Assembly (NCBI GenBank): GCA_030549335.1
Contig: JAUKPH010000022.1
Location: 620,001 to 684,000 of the forward strand
Origin: Pontederia crassipes
Taxonomy: Eukaryota; Streptophyta; Magnoliopsida; Commelinales; Pontederiaceae
Length of the DNA stretch: 64,000 nt
Direction: 5' to 3'
Below the pieces are notes generated by a model, which saw only the letters and a program-made list of their open reading frames with translations, had not been told where the DNA came from and searched no databases. Within the stretch, counting starts at the first letter, position 1; every line of letters begins with the position of its first letter. Below, in pieces: positions 12,409 to 25,949 of this stretch. Both the position numbers and the translations under genes were made by a program.

Positions 12409-14060
12409 ACTTATAGCTTTGAACCTTACTCTAAGACTCTAATCCCCAAGAGGGTTATCTTTGATTGTAACGGTTCAACTTCGGTTTGAAATAGAGTTAA
12501 AGTTCTAAAGATCTATCACCTCTTAGGGCACCCAAAGGTTGTAATAAGTATCTATAACTTATAGCTTTGAACCTTACTCTAAGACTCTAATCCCCAAGAG
12601 CGTTATCTTTGATTGTAACGGTTCAACTTCGGTTTGAAATAGAGTTAAAGTTCTAAAGATCTATCACCTCTTAGGGCACCCAAAGGTTGTAATAAGTATC
12701 TATAACTTATAGCTTTCAACCTTACTCTAATACTCTAATCCCCAAGAGCGTTATCATTGATTGTAACGGTTCAACTTCGGTTTGAAATAGAGTTAAAGTT
12801 CTAAAGATCTATCACCTCTTAGGACACCCAAAGGTTGTAATAAGTATCTATAACTTATAGCTTTGAACCTTACTCTAAGACTCTAATCCCCAAGAGCGTT
12901 ATCTTTGATTGTAACGGTTCAACTTCGGTTCGAAATAGAGTTAAAGTTCTAAAGATCAATCACCTCTTAGGACACCCAAAGGTTGTAATAAGTATCTATA
13001 ACTTATAGCTTTGAACCTAACTCTAAGACTCTTATCCCCAAGAGCTTTATCATTGTTTGTAACGGTTCAACTTCGGTTTGAAATAGAGTTAAAGTTCTAA
13101 AGATCTATCACCTCTTAGGACACCCAAAGGTTGTAATAAGTATCTATAACTTATAGCTTTGAACCTTACTCTAAGACTCTAATCCCCAAGAGCGTTATCT
13201 TTGATTGTAACGGTTCAACTTCGGTTTGAAATAGAGTTAAAGTTCTAAAGATCTATCACCTCTTAGGGCGCCCAAAGGTTGTAATAAGTATCTATAAATT
13301 ATAGCTTTGAACCTTACTCTAAGACTCTAATCCCCAAGAGCGTTATCTTTGATTGTAACGGTTCAACTTCGGTTTGAAATGGAGTTAAAGTTCTAAAGAT
13401 CTATCACCTCTTAGGGCACCCAAACGTTGTAATAAGTATCTATAACTTATAGCTTTGAACCTTACTCTAAGACTCTAATCCCCAAGAGCATTATCTTTGA
13501 TTGTAACGGTTCAACTTCGGTTTGAAATAGAGTTAAAGTTCAAAAGATCTATCACCTCTTAGGGCACCCAAAGGTTGTAATAAGTATCTATAACTTATAG
13601 CTTTCAACCTTACTCTAATACTTTAATCCCCAAGAGCGTTATCATTGATTGTAACGGTTCAACTTCGGTTTGAAATAGAGTTAAAGTTCTAAAGATCTAT
13701 CACCTCTTAGGACACCCAAAGGTTGTAATAAGTATCTATAACTTATAGCTTTGAACCTTACTCTAAGACTCTAATCCCCAAGAGCGTTATCTTTGATTGT
13801 AACGGTTCAACTTCGGTTCGAAATAGAGTTAAAGTTCTAAAGATCAATCACCTCTTAGGACACCCAAAGGTTGTAATAGGTATCTATAACTTATAGCTTT
13901 GAACCTAACTCTAAGACTCTTATCCCCAAGAGCTTTATCATTGATTGTAACGGTTCAACTTCGGTTTGAAATAGAGTTAAAGTTCTAAAGATCTATCACC
14001 TCTTAGGACACCCAAAGGTTGTAATAAGTATCTATAACTTATAGCTTTGAACCTTACTCT
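10400..14060 (+). repeat. 3.6-kb block duplicated 17.9 kb downstream (first copy)
   Basis: About 24 monomers match 28,350-31,960 in the same order. The offset is 17,902 bp before the 2-bp deletion at 12,049, 17,904 after it, and 17,903 after the 1-bp deletion at 30,435. Markers are CTATTACC (10,594 and 28,496), CTCCGAGG (10,896 and 28,798), CCCATGAG with ATCGTTG (11,407 and 29,309), AATGCCC (12,293 and 30,197) and GAAATGGAG (13,380 and 31,283). The upstream edge is set by one monomer missing from the second copy, between the CTGATCCCC and CTATTACC markers. Confidence 0.8.
12041..12060 (+). other. 2-bp deletion inside a monomer
   Basis: The usual GAAATAGAGTT reads GAAAGAGTT here, two bases shorter. 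It is the only 2-bp length change found in the window and was not seen in any other monomer. The related monomers at about 9,787, 17,779, 22,512, 26,355 and 29,907 keep the full length, so the change is private to this copy. Confidence 0.85.
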
Positions 14061-14639
14061 AAGACTCTAATCCCCAAGAGCGTTATCTTTGATTGTAACG
14101 GTTCAACTTCGGTTCGAAATAGAGTTAAAGTTCTAAAGATCTATCACCTCTTAGGGCACCCAAAGGTTGTAATAAGTATCTATAACTTATAGCTTTGAAC
14201 CTAACTCTAAGACTCTTATCCCCAAGAGCTTTATCATTGATTGTAACGGTTCAACTTCGGTTTGAAATAGAGTTAAAGTTCTAAAGATCTATCACCTCTT
14301 AGGACACCCAAACGATGTAATAAGTATCTATAAATTATAGCTTTGAGCCTTACTCTAAGACTCAAATCCCCAAGAGCGTTATCTTTGATTGTAACGGTTC
14401 AACTTCGGTTTGAAATAGAGTTAAAGTTCTAAAGATCTATCACCTCTTAGGGCACCCAATGGTTGTAATAAGTATCTATAACTTATAGCTTTGAACCTTA
14501 CTCTAATACTCTAATCCCCAAGAGCGTTATCTTTGATTGTAACGGTTCAACTTCGGTTCGAAATAGAGTTAAAGTTCTAAAGATCAATCACCTCTTAGGA
14601 CACCCAAAGGTTGTAATAAGTATCTATAACTTATAGCTT

Positions 14640-14660
14640 TCAACCTAATCTAAGACTCTA
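14640..14660 (+). other. 1-bp deletion allele (AATCTAAG), first of seven copies
   Basis: The usual CTTACTCTAAG or CTAACTCTAAG reads CTAATCTAAG, one base short. The same allele recurs at about 19,383, 23,525, 24,561, 33,291, 37,286 and 41,281, always just before a monomer with AATGGTTCAACTACGATTT. One deletion event copied by segmental amplification explains all seven. It makes the allele a natural marker for tracing block amplification, and it accounts for the odd periods of 4,735, 1,035 and 3,995 bp. Confidence 0.85.
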
Positions 14661-14769
14661 ATCCCCAAGAGCGTTATCTTTGATTGTAATGGTTCAACTA
14701 CGATTTGAAATAGAGTTAAAGTTCTAAAGATCTATCACTTCTTAGGGTACCCAAACGTTGTAATAAGTA

Positions 14770-17240
14770 TCTATAACTTATAGCTTTGAACCTTACTCTA
14801 AGACTCTAATCCCCAAGAGCGTTATCTTTGATTGTAACGGTTCAACTTCGGTTTGAAATAGAGTTAAAGTACTAAAGATCTATCACCTCTTAGGACACCC
14901 AAAGGTTGTAATAAATATCTATAACTTATAGCTTTGAACCTTACTCTAAGACTCTAATCCCCAAGAGCGTTATCTTTGATTGTAACGGTTCAACTTCGGT
15001 TTGAAATAGAGTTAAAGTTCTAAAGATCTATCACCTCTTAGGGCACCCAAAGGTTGTAATAAGTATCTATAACTTATAGCTTTGAACCTTACTCAAAGTC
15101 TCTAATCCCCATGAGCGTTATCTTTGATTGTAACGGTTCAACTTCGATTTGAAATAGAGTTAAAGTTCTAAAGATCTATCACCTCTTAGGGCACCCAAAG
15201 GTTGTAATAAGTATCTATAACTTATAGCTTTGAACCTAACTCTAAGACTCTTATCCCCAAGAGCTTTATCATTGATTGTGACGGTTCAACTTCGGTTTGA
15301 AATAGAGTTAAAGTTCTAAAGATCTATCACCTCTTAGGACACCCAAACGATGTAATAAGTATCTATAAATTATAGCTTTGAGCCTTACTCTAAGACTCTA
15401 ATCCCCAAGAGCGTTATCTTTGATTGTAACGGTTCAACTTCGGTTTGAAATAGAGTTAAAGTTCTAAAGATCTATCACCTCTTAGGGCACCCAATGGTTG
15501 TAATAAGTATCTATAACTTATAGCTTTGAACCTTACTCTAATACTCTAATCCCCAAGAGCGTTATCTTTGATTGTAACGGTTCAACTTCGGTTTGAAATA
15601 GAGTTAAAGTTCTAAAGATCTATCACCTCTTAGGGCACCCAAAGGTTGTAATAAGTATCTATAACTTATAGCTTTGAACCTTACTCTAATACTCTAATCC
15701 CCAAGAGCGTTATCTTTGATTGTAACGGTTCAACTTCGGTTTGAAATAGAGTTAAAGTTCTAAAGATCTATCACCTCCTAGGACACCCAAAGGATGGAAT
15801 AAGTATCTATAAATTATAGCTTTGAACCTTACTCTAAGACTCTAATTCCCAAGAGCGTTATCTTTGATTGTAACGGTTCAACTTCGGTTTGAAATAGAGT
15901 TAAAGTTCTAAAGATCTATCACCTCCTAGGACACCCAAACGATGTAATAAGTATCTATAAATTATAGCTTTGAGCCTTACTCTAAGACTCTAATCCCCAA
16001 GAGCGTTATCTTTGATTGTAACGGTTCAACTTCGGTTTGAAATAGAGTTAAAGTTCTAAAGATCTATCACCTCTTAGGGCACCCAATGGTTGTAATAAGT
16101 ATCTATAACTTATAGCTTTGAACCTTACTCTAAGACTCTAATCCCCAAGAGCGTTATCTTTGATTGTAACGGTTCAACTTCGGTTTGAAATAGAGTTAAA
16201 GTACTAAAGATCTATCACCTCTTAGGACACCCAAAGGTTGTAATAAATATCTATAACTTATAGCTTTGAACCTTACTCTAAGACTCTAATCCCCAAGAGC
16301 GTTATCTTTGATTGTAACGGTTCAACTTCGGTTTGAAATAGAGTTAAAGTTCTAAAGATCTATCACCTCTTAGGGCACCCAAAGGTTGTAATAAGTATCT
16401 ATAACTTATAGCTTTGAACCTTACTCAAAGTCTCTAATCCCCATGAGCGTTATCTTTGATTGTAACGGTTCAACTTCGATTTGAAATAGAGTTAAAGTTC
16501 TAAAGATCTATCACCTCTTAGGGCACCCAAAGGTTGTAATAAGTATCTATAACTTATAGCTTTGAACCTAACTCTAAGACTCTTATCCCCAAGAGCTTTA
16601 TCATTGATTGTGACGGTTCAACTTCGGTTTGAAATAGAGTTAAAGTTCTAAAGATCTATCACCTCTTAGGACACCCAAACGATGTAATAAGTATCTATAA
16701 ATTATAGCTTTGAGCCTTACTCTAAGACTCTAATCCCCAAGAGCGTTATCTTTGATTGTAACGGTTCAACTTCGGTTTGAAATAGAGTTAAAGTTCTAAA
16801 GATCTATCACCTCTTAGGGCACCCAATGGTTGTAATAAGTATCTATAACTTATAGCTTTGAACCTTACTCTAATACTCTAATCCCCAAGAGCGTTATCTT
16901 TGATTGTAACGGTTCAACTTCGGTTTGAAATAGAGTTAAAGTTCTAAAGATCTATCACCTCTTAGGGCACCCAAAGGTTGTAATAAGTATCTATAACTTA
17001 TAGCTTTGAACCTTACTCTAATACTCTAATCCCCAAGAGCGTTATCTTTGATTGTAACGGTTCAACTTCGGTTTGAAATAGAGTTAAAGTTCTAAAGATC
17101 TATCACCTCCTAGGACACCCAAAGGATGGAATAAGTATCTATAAATTATAGCTTTGAACCTTACTCTAAGACTCTAATTCCCAAGAGCGTTATCTTTGAT
17201 TGTAACGGTTCAACTTCGGTTTGAAATAGAGTTAAAGTTC
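14770..17240 (+). repeat. Nested 9-monomer repeat (1,332 bp), first occurrence
   Basis: Inside the first 32-monomer unit, markers repeat every 1,332 bp: GTACTAAAG (14,871 and 16,203), AATAAATATC, CCCATGAG (15,104 and 16,436), ATTGTGACGG, AAACGATG with GAGCC, CCCAATGG, CCTAGGACACC with GGATGG, and AATTCCC (15,844 and 17,176). About 1.85 copies are present. The second copy differs just after its AATTCCC monomer, where the first has CCTAGGACACCCAAACGATG. Confidence 0.85.
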
Positions 17241-19504
17241 TAAAGATCTATCACCTCTTAGGGCACCCAAAGGTTGTAATAAGTATCTATAACTTATAGC
17301 TTTGAACCTTACTCTAATACTCTAATCCCCAAGAGCGTTATCTTTGATTGTAACGGTTCAACTTCGGTTTGAAATAGAGTTAAAGTTCTAAAGATCTATC
17401 ACCTCCTAGGACACCCAAATGATGGAATAAGTATCTATAACTTATAGCTTTGAACCTTACTCTAAGATTCTAATCCCCAAGAGCGTTATCTTTGATTGTA
17501 ATGGTTCAACTACGGTTTGAAATAGAGTTAAAGTTCTAAAGATCTATCACCTCTTAGGGTACCCAGACGTTGTAATAAGTATCTATAACTTATAGCTTTG
17601 AACCTTACTCTTAGACTCTAATCCCCAAGAGCGTTATCATTGATTGTAACGGTTCAACTTCGGTCTGAAATAGAGTTAAAGTTCTAAAGATCTATCACCT
17701 CTTAGGACACCCAAAGGTTGTAATAAGTATCTATAACTTATAGCTTTGAACCTTACTCTAAGACTCTAATCCCCAAGATCGTTATCTTTGATTGTAACGG
17801 TTCAACTTCGGTTTGAAATAGAGTTAAAGTTCTAAAGATCTGTCACCTCTTAGGGCACCCAAAGGTTGTAATAAGTATCTATAAATTATAGCTTTGAACC
17901 TTACTCTAAGACTCTAATCCCCAAGAGCGTTATCTTTGATTGTAACGGTTCAACTTCGGTTTGAAATAGAGTTAAAGTTCTAAAGATCTATCACCTCTTA
18001 GGGCACCCAAAGGTTGTAATAAGTATCTATAACTTATAGCTTTGAACCTTACTCAAAGTCTCTAATGCCCAAGAGCGTTATCTTTGATTGTAACGGTTCA
18101 ACTTCGGTTTGAAATAGAGTTAAAGTACTAAAGATCTATCACCTCTTAGGACACCGAAAGGTTGTAATAAATATCTATAAATTATAGCTTTGAACCTTAC
18201 TCTAAGACTCTGATCCCCAAGAGCGTTATCTTTGATTGTAACGGTTCAACTTCGGTTTGAAATAGAGTTAAAGTTCTAAAGATCTATCACCTCTTAGGGC
18301 ACCCAAAGGTTGTAATAAGTATCTATAACTTATAGCTTTGAACCTTACTCTAAGACTCTAATCCCCAAGAGCGTTATCTTTGATTGTAACGGTTCAACTT
18401 CGGTTTGAAATAGAGTTAAAGTTCTAAAGATCTATCACCTCTTAGGGCACCCAAAGGTTGTAATAAGTATCTATAACTTATAGCTTTGAACCTTACTCTA
18501 AGACTCTAATCCCCAAGAGCGTTATCTTTGATTGTAACGGTTCAACTTCGGTTCGAAATAGAGTTAAAGTTCTAAAGATCAATCACCTCTTAGGACACCC
18601 AAAGGTTGTAATAGGTATCTATAACTTATAGCTTTGAACCTAACTCTAAGACTCTTATCCCCAAGAGCTTTATCATTGATTGTAACGGTTCAACTTCGGT
18701 TTGAAATAGAGTTAAAGTTCTAAAGATCTATCACCTCTTAGGACACCCAAAAGTTGTAATAAGTATCTATAACTTATAGCTTTGAACCTTACTCTAAGAC
18801 TCTAATCCCCAAGAGCGTTATCTTTGATTGTAACGGTTCAACTTCGGTTCGAAATAGAGTTAAAGTTCTAAAGATCTATCACCTCTTAGGGCACCCAAAG
18901 GTTGTAATAAGTATCTATAACTTATAGCTTTGAACCTAACTCTAAGACTCTTATCCCCAAGAGCTTTATCATTGATTGTAACGGTTCAACTTCGGTTTGA
19001 AATAGAGTTAAAGTTCTAAAGATCTATCACCTCTTAGGACACCCAAACGATGTAATAAGTATCTATAAATTATAGCTTTGAGCCTTACTCTAAGACTCAA
19101 ATCCCCAAGAGCGTTATCTTTGATTGTAACGGTTCAACTTCGGTTTGAAATAGAGTTAAAGTTCTAAAGATCTATCACCTCTTAGGGCACCCAATGGTTG
19201 TAATAAGTATCTATAACTTATAGCTTTGAACCTTACTCTAATACTCTAATCCCCAAGAGCGTTATCTTTGATTGTAACGGTTCAACTTCGGTTCGAAATA
19301 GAGTTAAAGTTCTAAAGATCAATCACCTCTTAGGACACCCAAAGGTTGTAATAAGTATCTATAACTTATAGCTTTCAACCTAATCTAAGACTCTAATCCC
19401 CAAGAGCGTTATCTTTGATTGTAATGGTTCAACTACGATTTGAAATAGAGTTAAAGTTCTAAAGATCTATCACTTCTTAGGGTACCCAAACGTTGTAATA
19501 AGTA

Positions 19505-22290
19505 TCTATAACTTATAGCTTTGAACCTTACTCTAAGACTCTAATCCCCAAGAGCGTTATCTTTGATTGTAACGGTTCAACTTCGGTTTGAAATAGAGTT
19601 AAAGTACTAAAGATCTATCACCTCTTAGGACACCCAAAGGTTGTAATAAATATCTATAACTTATAGCTTTGAACCTTACTCTAAGACTCTAATCCCCAAG
19701 AGCGTTATCTTTGATTGTAACGGTTCAACTTCGGTTTGAAATAGAGTTAAAGTTCTAAAGATCTATCACCTCTTAGGGCACCCAAAGGTTGTAATAAGTA
19801 TCTATAACTTATAGCTTTGAACCTTACTCAAAGTCTCTAATCCCCATGAGCGTTATCTTTGATTGTAACGGTTCAACTTCGATTTGAAATAGAGTTAAAG
19901 TTCTAAAGATCTATCACCTCTTAGGGCACCCAAAGGTTGTAATAAGTATCTATAACTTATAGCTTTGAACCTAACTCTAAGACTCTTATCCCCAAGAGCT
20001 TTATCATTGATTGTGACGGTTCAACTTCGGTTTGAAATAGAGTTAAAGTTCTAAAGATCTATCACCTCTTAGGACACCCAAACGATGTAATAAGTATCTA
20101 TAAATTATAGCTTTGAGCCTTACTCTAAGACTCTAATCCCCAAGAGCGTTATCTTTGATTGTAACGGTTCAACTTCGGTTTGAAATAGAGTTAAAGTTCT
20201 AAAGATCTATCACCTCTTAGGGCACCCAATGGTTGTAATAAGTATCTATAACTTATAGCTTTGAACCTTACTCTAATACTCTAATCCCCAAGAGCGTTAT
20301 CTTTGATTGTAACGGTTCAACTTCGGTTTGAAATAGAGTTAAAGTTCTAAAGATCTATCACCTCTTAGGGCACCCAAAGGTTGTAATAAGTATCTATAAC
20401 TTATAGCTTTGAACCTTACTCTAATACTCTAATCCCCAAGAGCGTTATCTTTGATTGTAACGGTTCAACTTCGGTTTGAAATAGAGTTAAAGTTCTAAAG
20501 ATCTATCACCTCCTAGGACACCCAAAGGATGGAATAAGTATCTATAAATTATAGCTTTGAACCTTACTCTAAGACTCTAATTCCCAAGAGCGTTATCTTT
20601 GATTGTAACGGTTCAACTTCGGTTTGAAATAGAGTTAAAGTTCTAAAGATCTATCACCTCCTAGGACACCCAAACGATGTAATAAGTATCTATAAATTAT
20701 AGCTTTGAGCCTTACTCTAAGACTCTAATCCCCAAGAGCGTTATCTTTGATTGTAACGGTTCAACTTCGGTTTGAAATAGAGTTAAAGTTCTAAAGATCT
20801 ATCACCTCTTAGGGCACCCAATGGTTGTAATAAGTATCTATAACTTATAGCTTTGAACCTTACTCTAAGACTCTAATCCCCAAGAGCGTTATCTTTGATT
20901 GTAACGGTTCAACTTCGGTTTGAAATAGAGTTAAAGTACTAAAGATCTATCACCTCTTAGGACACCCAAAGGTTGTAATAAATATCTATAACTTATAGCT
21001 TTGAACCTTACTCTAAGACTCTAATCCCCAAGAGCGTTATCTTTGATTGTAACGGTTCAACTTCGGTTTGAAATAGAGTTAAAGTTCTAAAGATCTATCA
21101 CCTCTTAGGGCACCCAAAGGTTGTAATAAGTATCTATAACTTATAGCTTTGAACCTTACTCAAAGTCTCTAATCCCCATGAGCGTTATCTTTGATTGTAA
21201 CGGTTCAACTTCGATTTGAAATAGAGTTAAAGTTCTAAAGATCTATCACCTCTTAGGGCACCCAAAGGTTGTAATAAGTATCTATAACTTATAGCTTTGA
21301 ACCTAACTCTAAGACTCTTATCCCCAAGAGCTTTATCATTGATTGTGACGGTTCAACTTCGGTTTGAAATAGAGTTAAAGTTCTAAAGATCTATCACCTC
21401 TTAGGACACCCAAACGATGTAATAAGTATCTATAAATTATAGCTTTGAGCCTTACTCTAAGACTCTAATCCCCAAGAGCGTTATCTTTGATTGTAACGGT
21501 TCAACTTCGGTTTGAAATAGAGTTAAAGTTCTAAAGATCTATCACCTCTTAGGGCACCCAATGGTTGTAATAAGTATCTATAACTTATAGCTTTGAACCT
21601 TACTCTAATACTCTAATCCCCAAGAGCGTTATCTTTGATTGTAACGGTTCAACTTCGGTTTGAAATAGAGTTAAAGTTCTAAAGATCTATCACCTCTTAG
21701 GGCACCCAAAGGTTGTAATAAGTATCTATAACTTATAGCTTTGAACCTTACTCTAATACTCTAATCCCCAAGAGCGTTATCTTTGATTGTAACGGTTCAA
21801 CTTCGGTTTGAAATAGAGTTAAAGTTCTAAAGATCTATCACCTCCTAGGACACCCAAAGGATGGAATAAGTATCTATAAATTATAGCTTTGAACCTTACT
21901 CTAAGACTCTAATTCCCAAGAGCGTTATCTTTGATTGTAACGGTTCAACTTCGGTTTGAAATAGAGTTAAAGTTCTAAAGATCTATCACCTCCTAGGACA
22001 CCCAAACGATGTAATAAGTATCTATAAATTATAGCTTTGAGCCTTACTCTAAGACTCTAATCCCCAAGAGCGTTATCTTTGATTGTAACGGTTCAACTTC
22101 GGTTTGAAATAGAGTTAAAGTTCTAAAGATCTATCACCTCTTAGGGCACCCAATGGTTGTAATAAGTATCTATAACTTATAGCTTTGAACCTTACTCTAA
22201 GACTCTAATCCCCAAGAGCGTTATCTTTGATTGTAACGGTTCAACTTCGGTTTGAAATAGAGTTAAAGTACTAAAGATCTATCACCTCTT
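19505..22290 (+). repeat. Nested 9-monomer repeat (1,332 bp), second occurrence
   Basis: This is the same 1,332-bp repeat as at 14,770-17,240, 4,735 bp further on. GTACTAAAG occurs near 19,606, at 20,938 and at 22,270, so slightly over two periods are visible. The third copy breaks within about 25 bp of its GTACTAAAG marker, where it joins GGGTACCCAGACG. The joint at about 22,280-22,300 falls inside a monomer and keeps the 148-bp phase, so it is a second in-register exchange point. Confidence 0.85.
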
Positions 22291-23390
22291 AGGGTACCCA
22301 GACGTTGTAATAAGTATCTATAACTTATAGCTTTGAACCTTACTCTTAGACTCTAATCCCCAAGAGCGTTATCATTGATTGTAACGGTTCAACTTCGGTC
22401 TGAAATAGAGTTAAAGTTCTAAAGATCTATCACCTCTTAGGACACCCAAAGGTTGTAATAAGTATCTATAACTTATAGCTTTGAACCTTACTCTAAGACT
22501 CTAATCCCCAAGATCGTTATCTTTGATTGTAACGGTTCAACTTCGGTTTGAAATAGAGTTAAAGTTCTAAAGATCTGTCACCTCTTAGGGCACCCAAAGG
22601 TTGTAATAAGTATCTATAAATTATAGCTTTGAACCTTACTCTAAGACTCTAATCCCCAAGAGCGTTATCTTTGATTGTAACGGTTCAACTTCGGTTTGAA
22701 ATAGAGTTAAAGTTCTAAAGATCTATCACCTCTTAGGGCACCCAAAGGTTGTAATAAGTATCTATAACTTATAGCTTTGAACCTTACTCAAAGTCTCTAA
22801 TGCCCAAGAGCGTTATCTTTGATTGTAACGGTTCAACTTCGGTTTGAAATAGAGTTAAAGTACTAAAGATCTATCACCTCTTAGGACACCGAAAGGTTGT
22901 AATAAATATCTATAAATTATAGCTTTGAACCTTACTCTAAGACTCTGATCCCCAAGAGCGTTATCTTTGATTGTAACGGTTCAACTTCGGTTTGAAATAG
23001 AGTTAAAGTTCTAAAGATCTATCACCTCTTAGGGCACCCAAAGGTTGTAATAAGTATCTATAACTTATAGCTTTGAACCTTACTCTAAGACTCTAATCCC
23101 CAAGAGCGTTATCTTTGATTGTAACGGTTCAACTTCGGTTTGAAATAGAGTTAAAGTTCTAAAGATCTATCACCTCTTAGGGCACCCAAAGGTTGTAATA
23201 AGTATCTATAACTTATAGCTTTGAACCTTACTCTAAGACTCTAATCCCCAAGAGCGTTATCTTTGATTGTAACGGTTCAACTTCGGTTTGAAAAAGAGTT
23301 AAAGTTCTAAAGATCCATCACCTCCTAGGACACCCAAAGTATGTAATAAGTATCTATAACTTATAGCTTTGAACCTTACTCTAAGACTCT

Positions 23391-25500
23391 AATCCCCAAG
23401 AGCGTTATCTTTGATTGTAACGGTTCAACTTCGGTTCGAAATAGAGTTAAAGTTCTAAAGATCAATCACCTCTTAGGACACTCAAAGGTTGTAATAAGTA
23501 TCTATAACTTATAGCTTTCAACCTAATCTAAGACTCTAATCCCCAAGAGCGTTATCTTTGATTGTAATGGTTCAACTACGATTTGAAATAGAGTTAAAGT
23601 TCTAAAGATCTATCACTTCTTAGGGTACCCAAACGTTGTAATAAGTATCTATAACTTATAGCTTTGAACCTTACTCTAAGACTCTAATCCCCAAGAGCGT
23701 TATCTTTGATTGTAACGGTTCAACTTCGGTTTGAAATAGAGTTAAAGTACTAAAGATCTATCACCTCTTAGGACACCCAAAGGTTGTAATAAATATCTAT
23801 AACTTATAGCTTTGAACCTTACTCTAAGACTCTAATCCCCAAGAGCGTTATCTTTGATTGTAACGGTTCAACTTCGGTTTGAAATAGAGTTAAAGCTCTA
23901 AAGATCTATCACCTCTTAGGGCACCCAAAGGTTGTAATAAGTATCTATAACTTATAGCTTTGAACCTTACTCAAAGTCTCTAATCCCCATGAGCGTTATC
24001 TTTGATTGTAACGGTTCAACTTCGATTTGAAATAGAGTTAAAGTTCTAAAGATCTATCACCTCTTAGGGCACCCAAAGGTTGTAATAAGTATCTATAACT
24101 TATAGCTTTGAACCTAACTCTAAGACTCTTATCCCCAAGAGCTTTATCATTGATTGTAACGGTTCAACTTCGGTTTGAAATAGAGTTAAAGTTCTAAAGA
24201 TCTATCACCTCTTAGGACACCCAAACGATGTAATAAGTATCTATAAATTATAGCTTTGAGCCTTACTCTAAGACTCTAATCCCCAAGAGCGTTATCTTTG
24301 ATTGTAACGGTTCAACTTCGGTTTGAAATAGAGTTAAAGTTCTAAAGATCTATCACCTCTTAGGGCACCCAATGGTTGTAATAAGTATCTATAACTTATA
24401 GCTTTGAACCTTACTCTAATACTCTAATCCCCAAGAGCGTTATCTTTGATTGTAACGGTTCAACTTCGGTTCGAAATAGAGTTAAAGTTCTAAAGATCAA
24501 TCACCTCTTAGGACACCCAAAGGTTGTAATAAGTATCTATAACTTATAGCTTTCAACCTAATCTAAGACTCTAATCCCCAAGAGCGTTATCTTTGATTGT
24601 AATGGTTCAACTACGATTTGAAATAGAGTTAAAGTTCTAAAGATCTATCACTTCTTAGGGTACCCAAACGTTGTAATAAGTATCTATAACTTATAGCTTT
24701 GAACCTTACTCTAAGACTCTAATCCTCAAGAGCGTTATCTTTGATTGTAACGGTTCAACTTCGGTTTGAAATAGAGTTAAAGTACTAAAGATCTATCACC
24801 TCTTAGGACACCCAAAGGTTGTAATAAATATCTATAACTTATAGCTTTGAACCTTACTCTAAGACTCTAATCCCCAAGAGCGTTATCTTTGATTGTAACG
24901 GTTCAACTTCGGTTTGAAATAGAGTTAAAGTTCTAAAGATCTATCACCTCTTAGGGCACCCAAAGGTTGTAATAATTATCTATAACTTATAGCTTTGAAC
25001 CTTACTCAAAGTCTCTAATCCCCATGAGCGTTATCTTTGATTGTAACGGTTCAACTTCGATTTGAAATAGAGTTAAAGTTCTAAAGATCTATCACCTCTT
25101 AGGGCACCCAAAGGTTGTAATAAGTATCTATAACTTATAGCTTTGAACCTAACTCTAAGACTCTTATCCCCAAGAGCTTTATCATTGATTGTGACGGTTC
25201 AACTTCGGTTTGAAATAGAGTTAAAGTTCTAAAGATCTATCACCTCTTAGGACACCCAAACGATGTAATAAGTATCTATAAATTATAGCTTTGAGCCTTA
25301 CTCTAAGACTCTAATCCCCAAGAGCGTTATCTTTGATTGTAACGGTTCAACTTCGGTTTGAAATAGAGTTAAAGTTCTAAAGATCTATCACCTCTTAGGG
25401 CACCCAATGGTTGTAATAAGTATCTATAACTTATAGCTTTGAACCTTACTCTAATACTCTAATCCCCAAGAGCGTTATCTTTGATTGTAACGGTTCAACT
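23391..25500 (+). repeat. 7-monomer repeat (1,035 bp), two copies
   Basis: Period 1,035 bp = 7 x 148 - 1. Markers are TTCGAAAT with GATCAATC (23,435 and 24,470), the AATCTAAG deletion (near 23,525 and 24,561), the AATGG/CGATTT monomer (23,538 and 24,573), CCCATGAG (23,982 and 25,017), CTTATCCCC with GCTTTATC, AAACGATG, and CCCAATGG (near 24,371 and 25,406). The copies differ at a few single bases, for example ATTGTAACGG near 24,155 against ATTGTGACGG near 25,190. The region equals the core of the 32-monomer unit with intervening monomers removed. Confidence 0.85.
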
Positions 25501-25949
25501 TCGGTTTGAAATAGAGTTAAAGTTCTAAAGATCTATCACCTCTTAGGGCACCCAAAGGTTGTAATAAGTATCTATAACTTATAGCTTTGAACCTTACTCT
25601 AATACTCTAATCCCCAAGAGCGTTATCTTTGATTGTAACGGTTCAACTTCGGTTTGAAATAGAGTTAAAGTTCTAAAGATCTATCACCTCCTAGGACACC
25701 CAAAGGATGGAATAAGTATCTATAAATTATAGCTTTGAACCTTACTCTAAGACTCTAATTCCCAAGAGCGTTATCTTTGATTGTAACGGTTCAACTTCGG
25801 TTTGAAATAGAGTTAAAGTTCTAAAGATCTATCACCTCTTAGGGCACCCAAAGGTTGTAATAAGTATCTATAACTTATAGCTTTGAACCTTACTCTAATA
25901 CTCTAATCCTCAAGAGCGTTATCTTTGATTGTAACGGTTCAACTTCGGT

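Larger units (their letters stand above)
13730..23290 (+). repeat. 32-monomer higher-order repeat (4,735 bp), about two copies
   Basis: Period 4,735 bp = 32 x 148 - 1; the missing base is the AATCTAAG deletion carried by each copy. Register was tested at many private markers: AATAGGTATC (13,879 and 18,614), ACTCAAATCC (near 14,361 and 19,096), the AATGG/CGATTT monomer (14,660 and 19,395), CCCATGAG (15,104 and 19,839; 16,436 and 21,171), ACTCTTAGAC (17,611 and 22,346), AATGCCC (18,064 and 22,799) and CTGATCC. The second copy swaps part of the series around 22,200-22,300 without losing phase. The copies part near 18,550 and 23,290, where the first has TTCGAAAT and the second GAAAAAGAG with GATCCATC. 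Confidence 0.88.
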
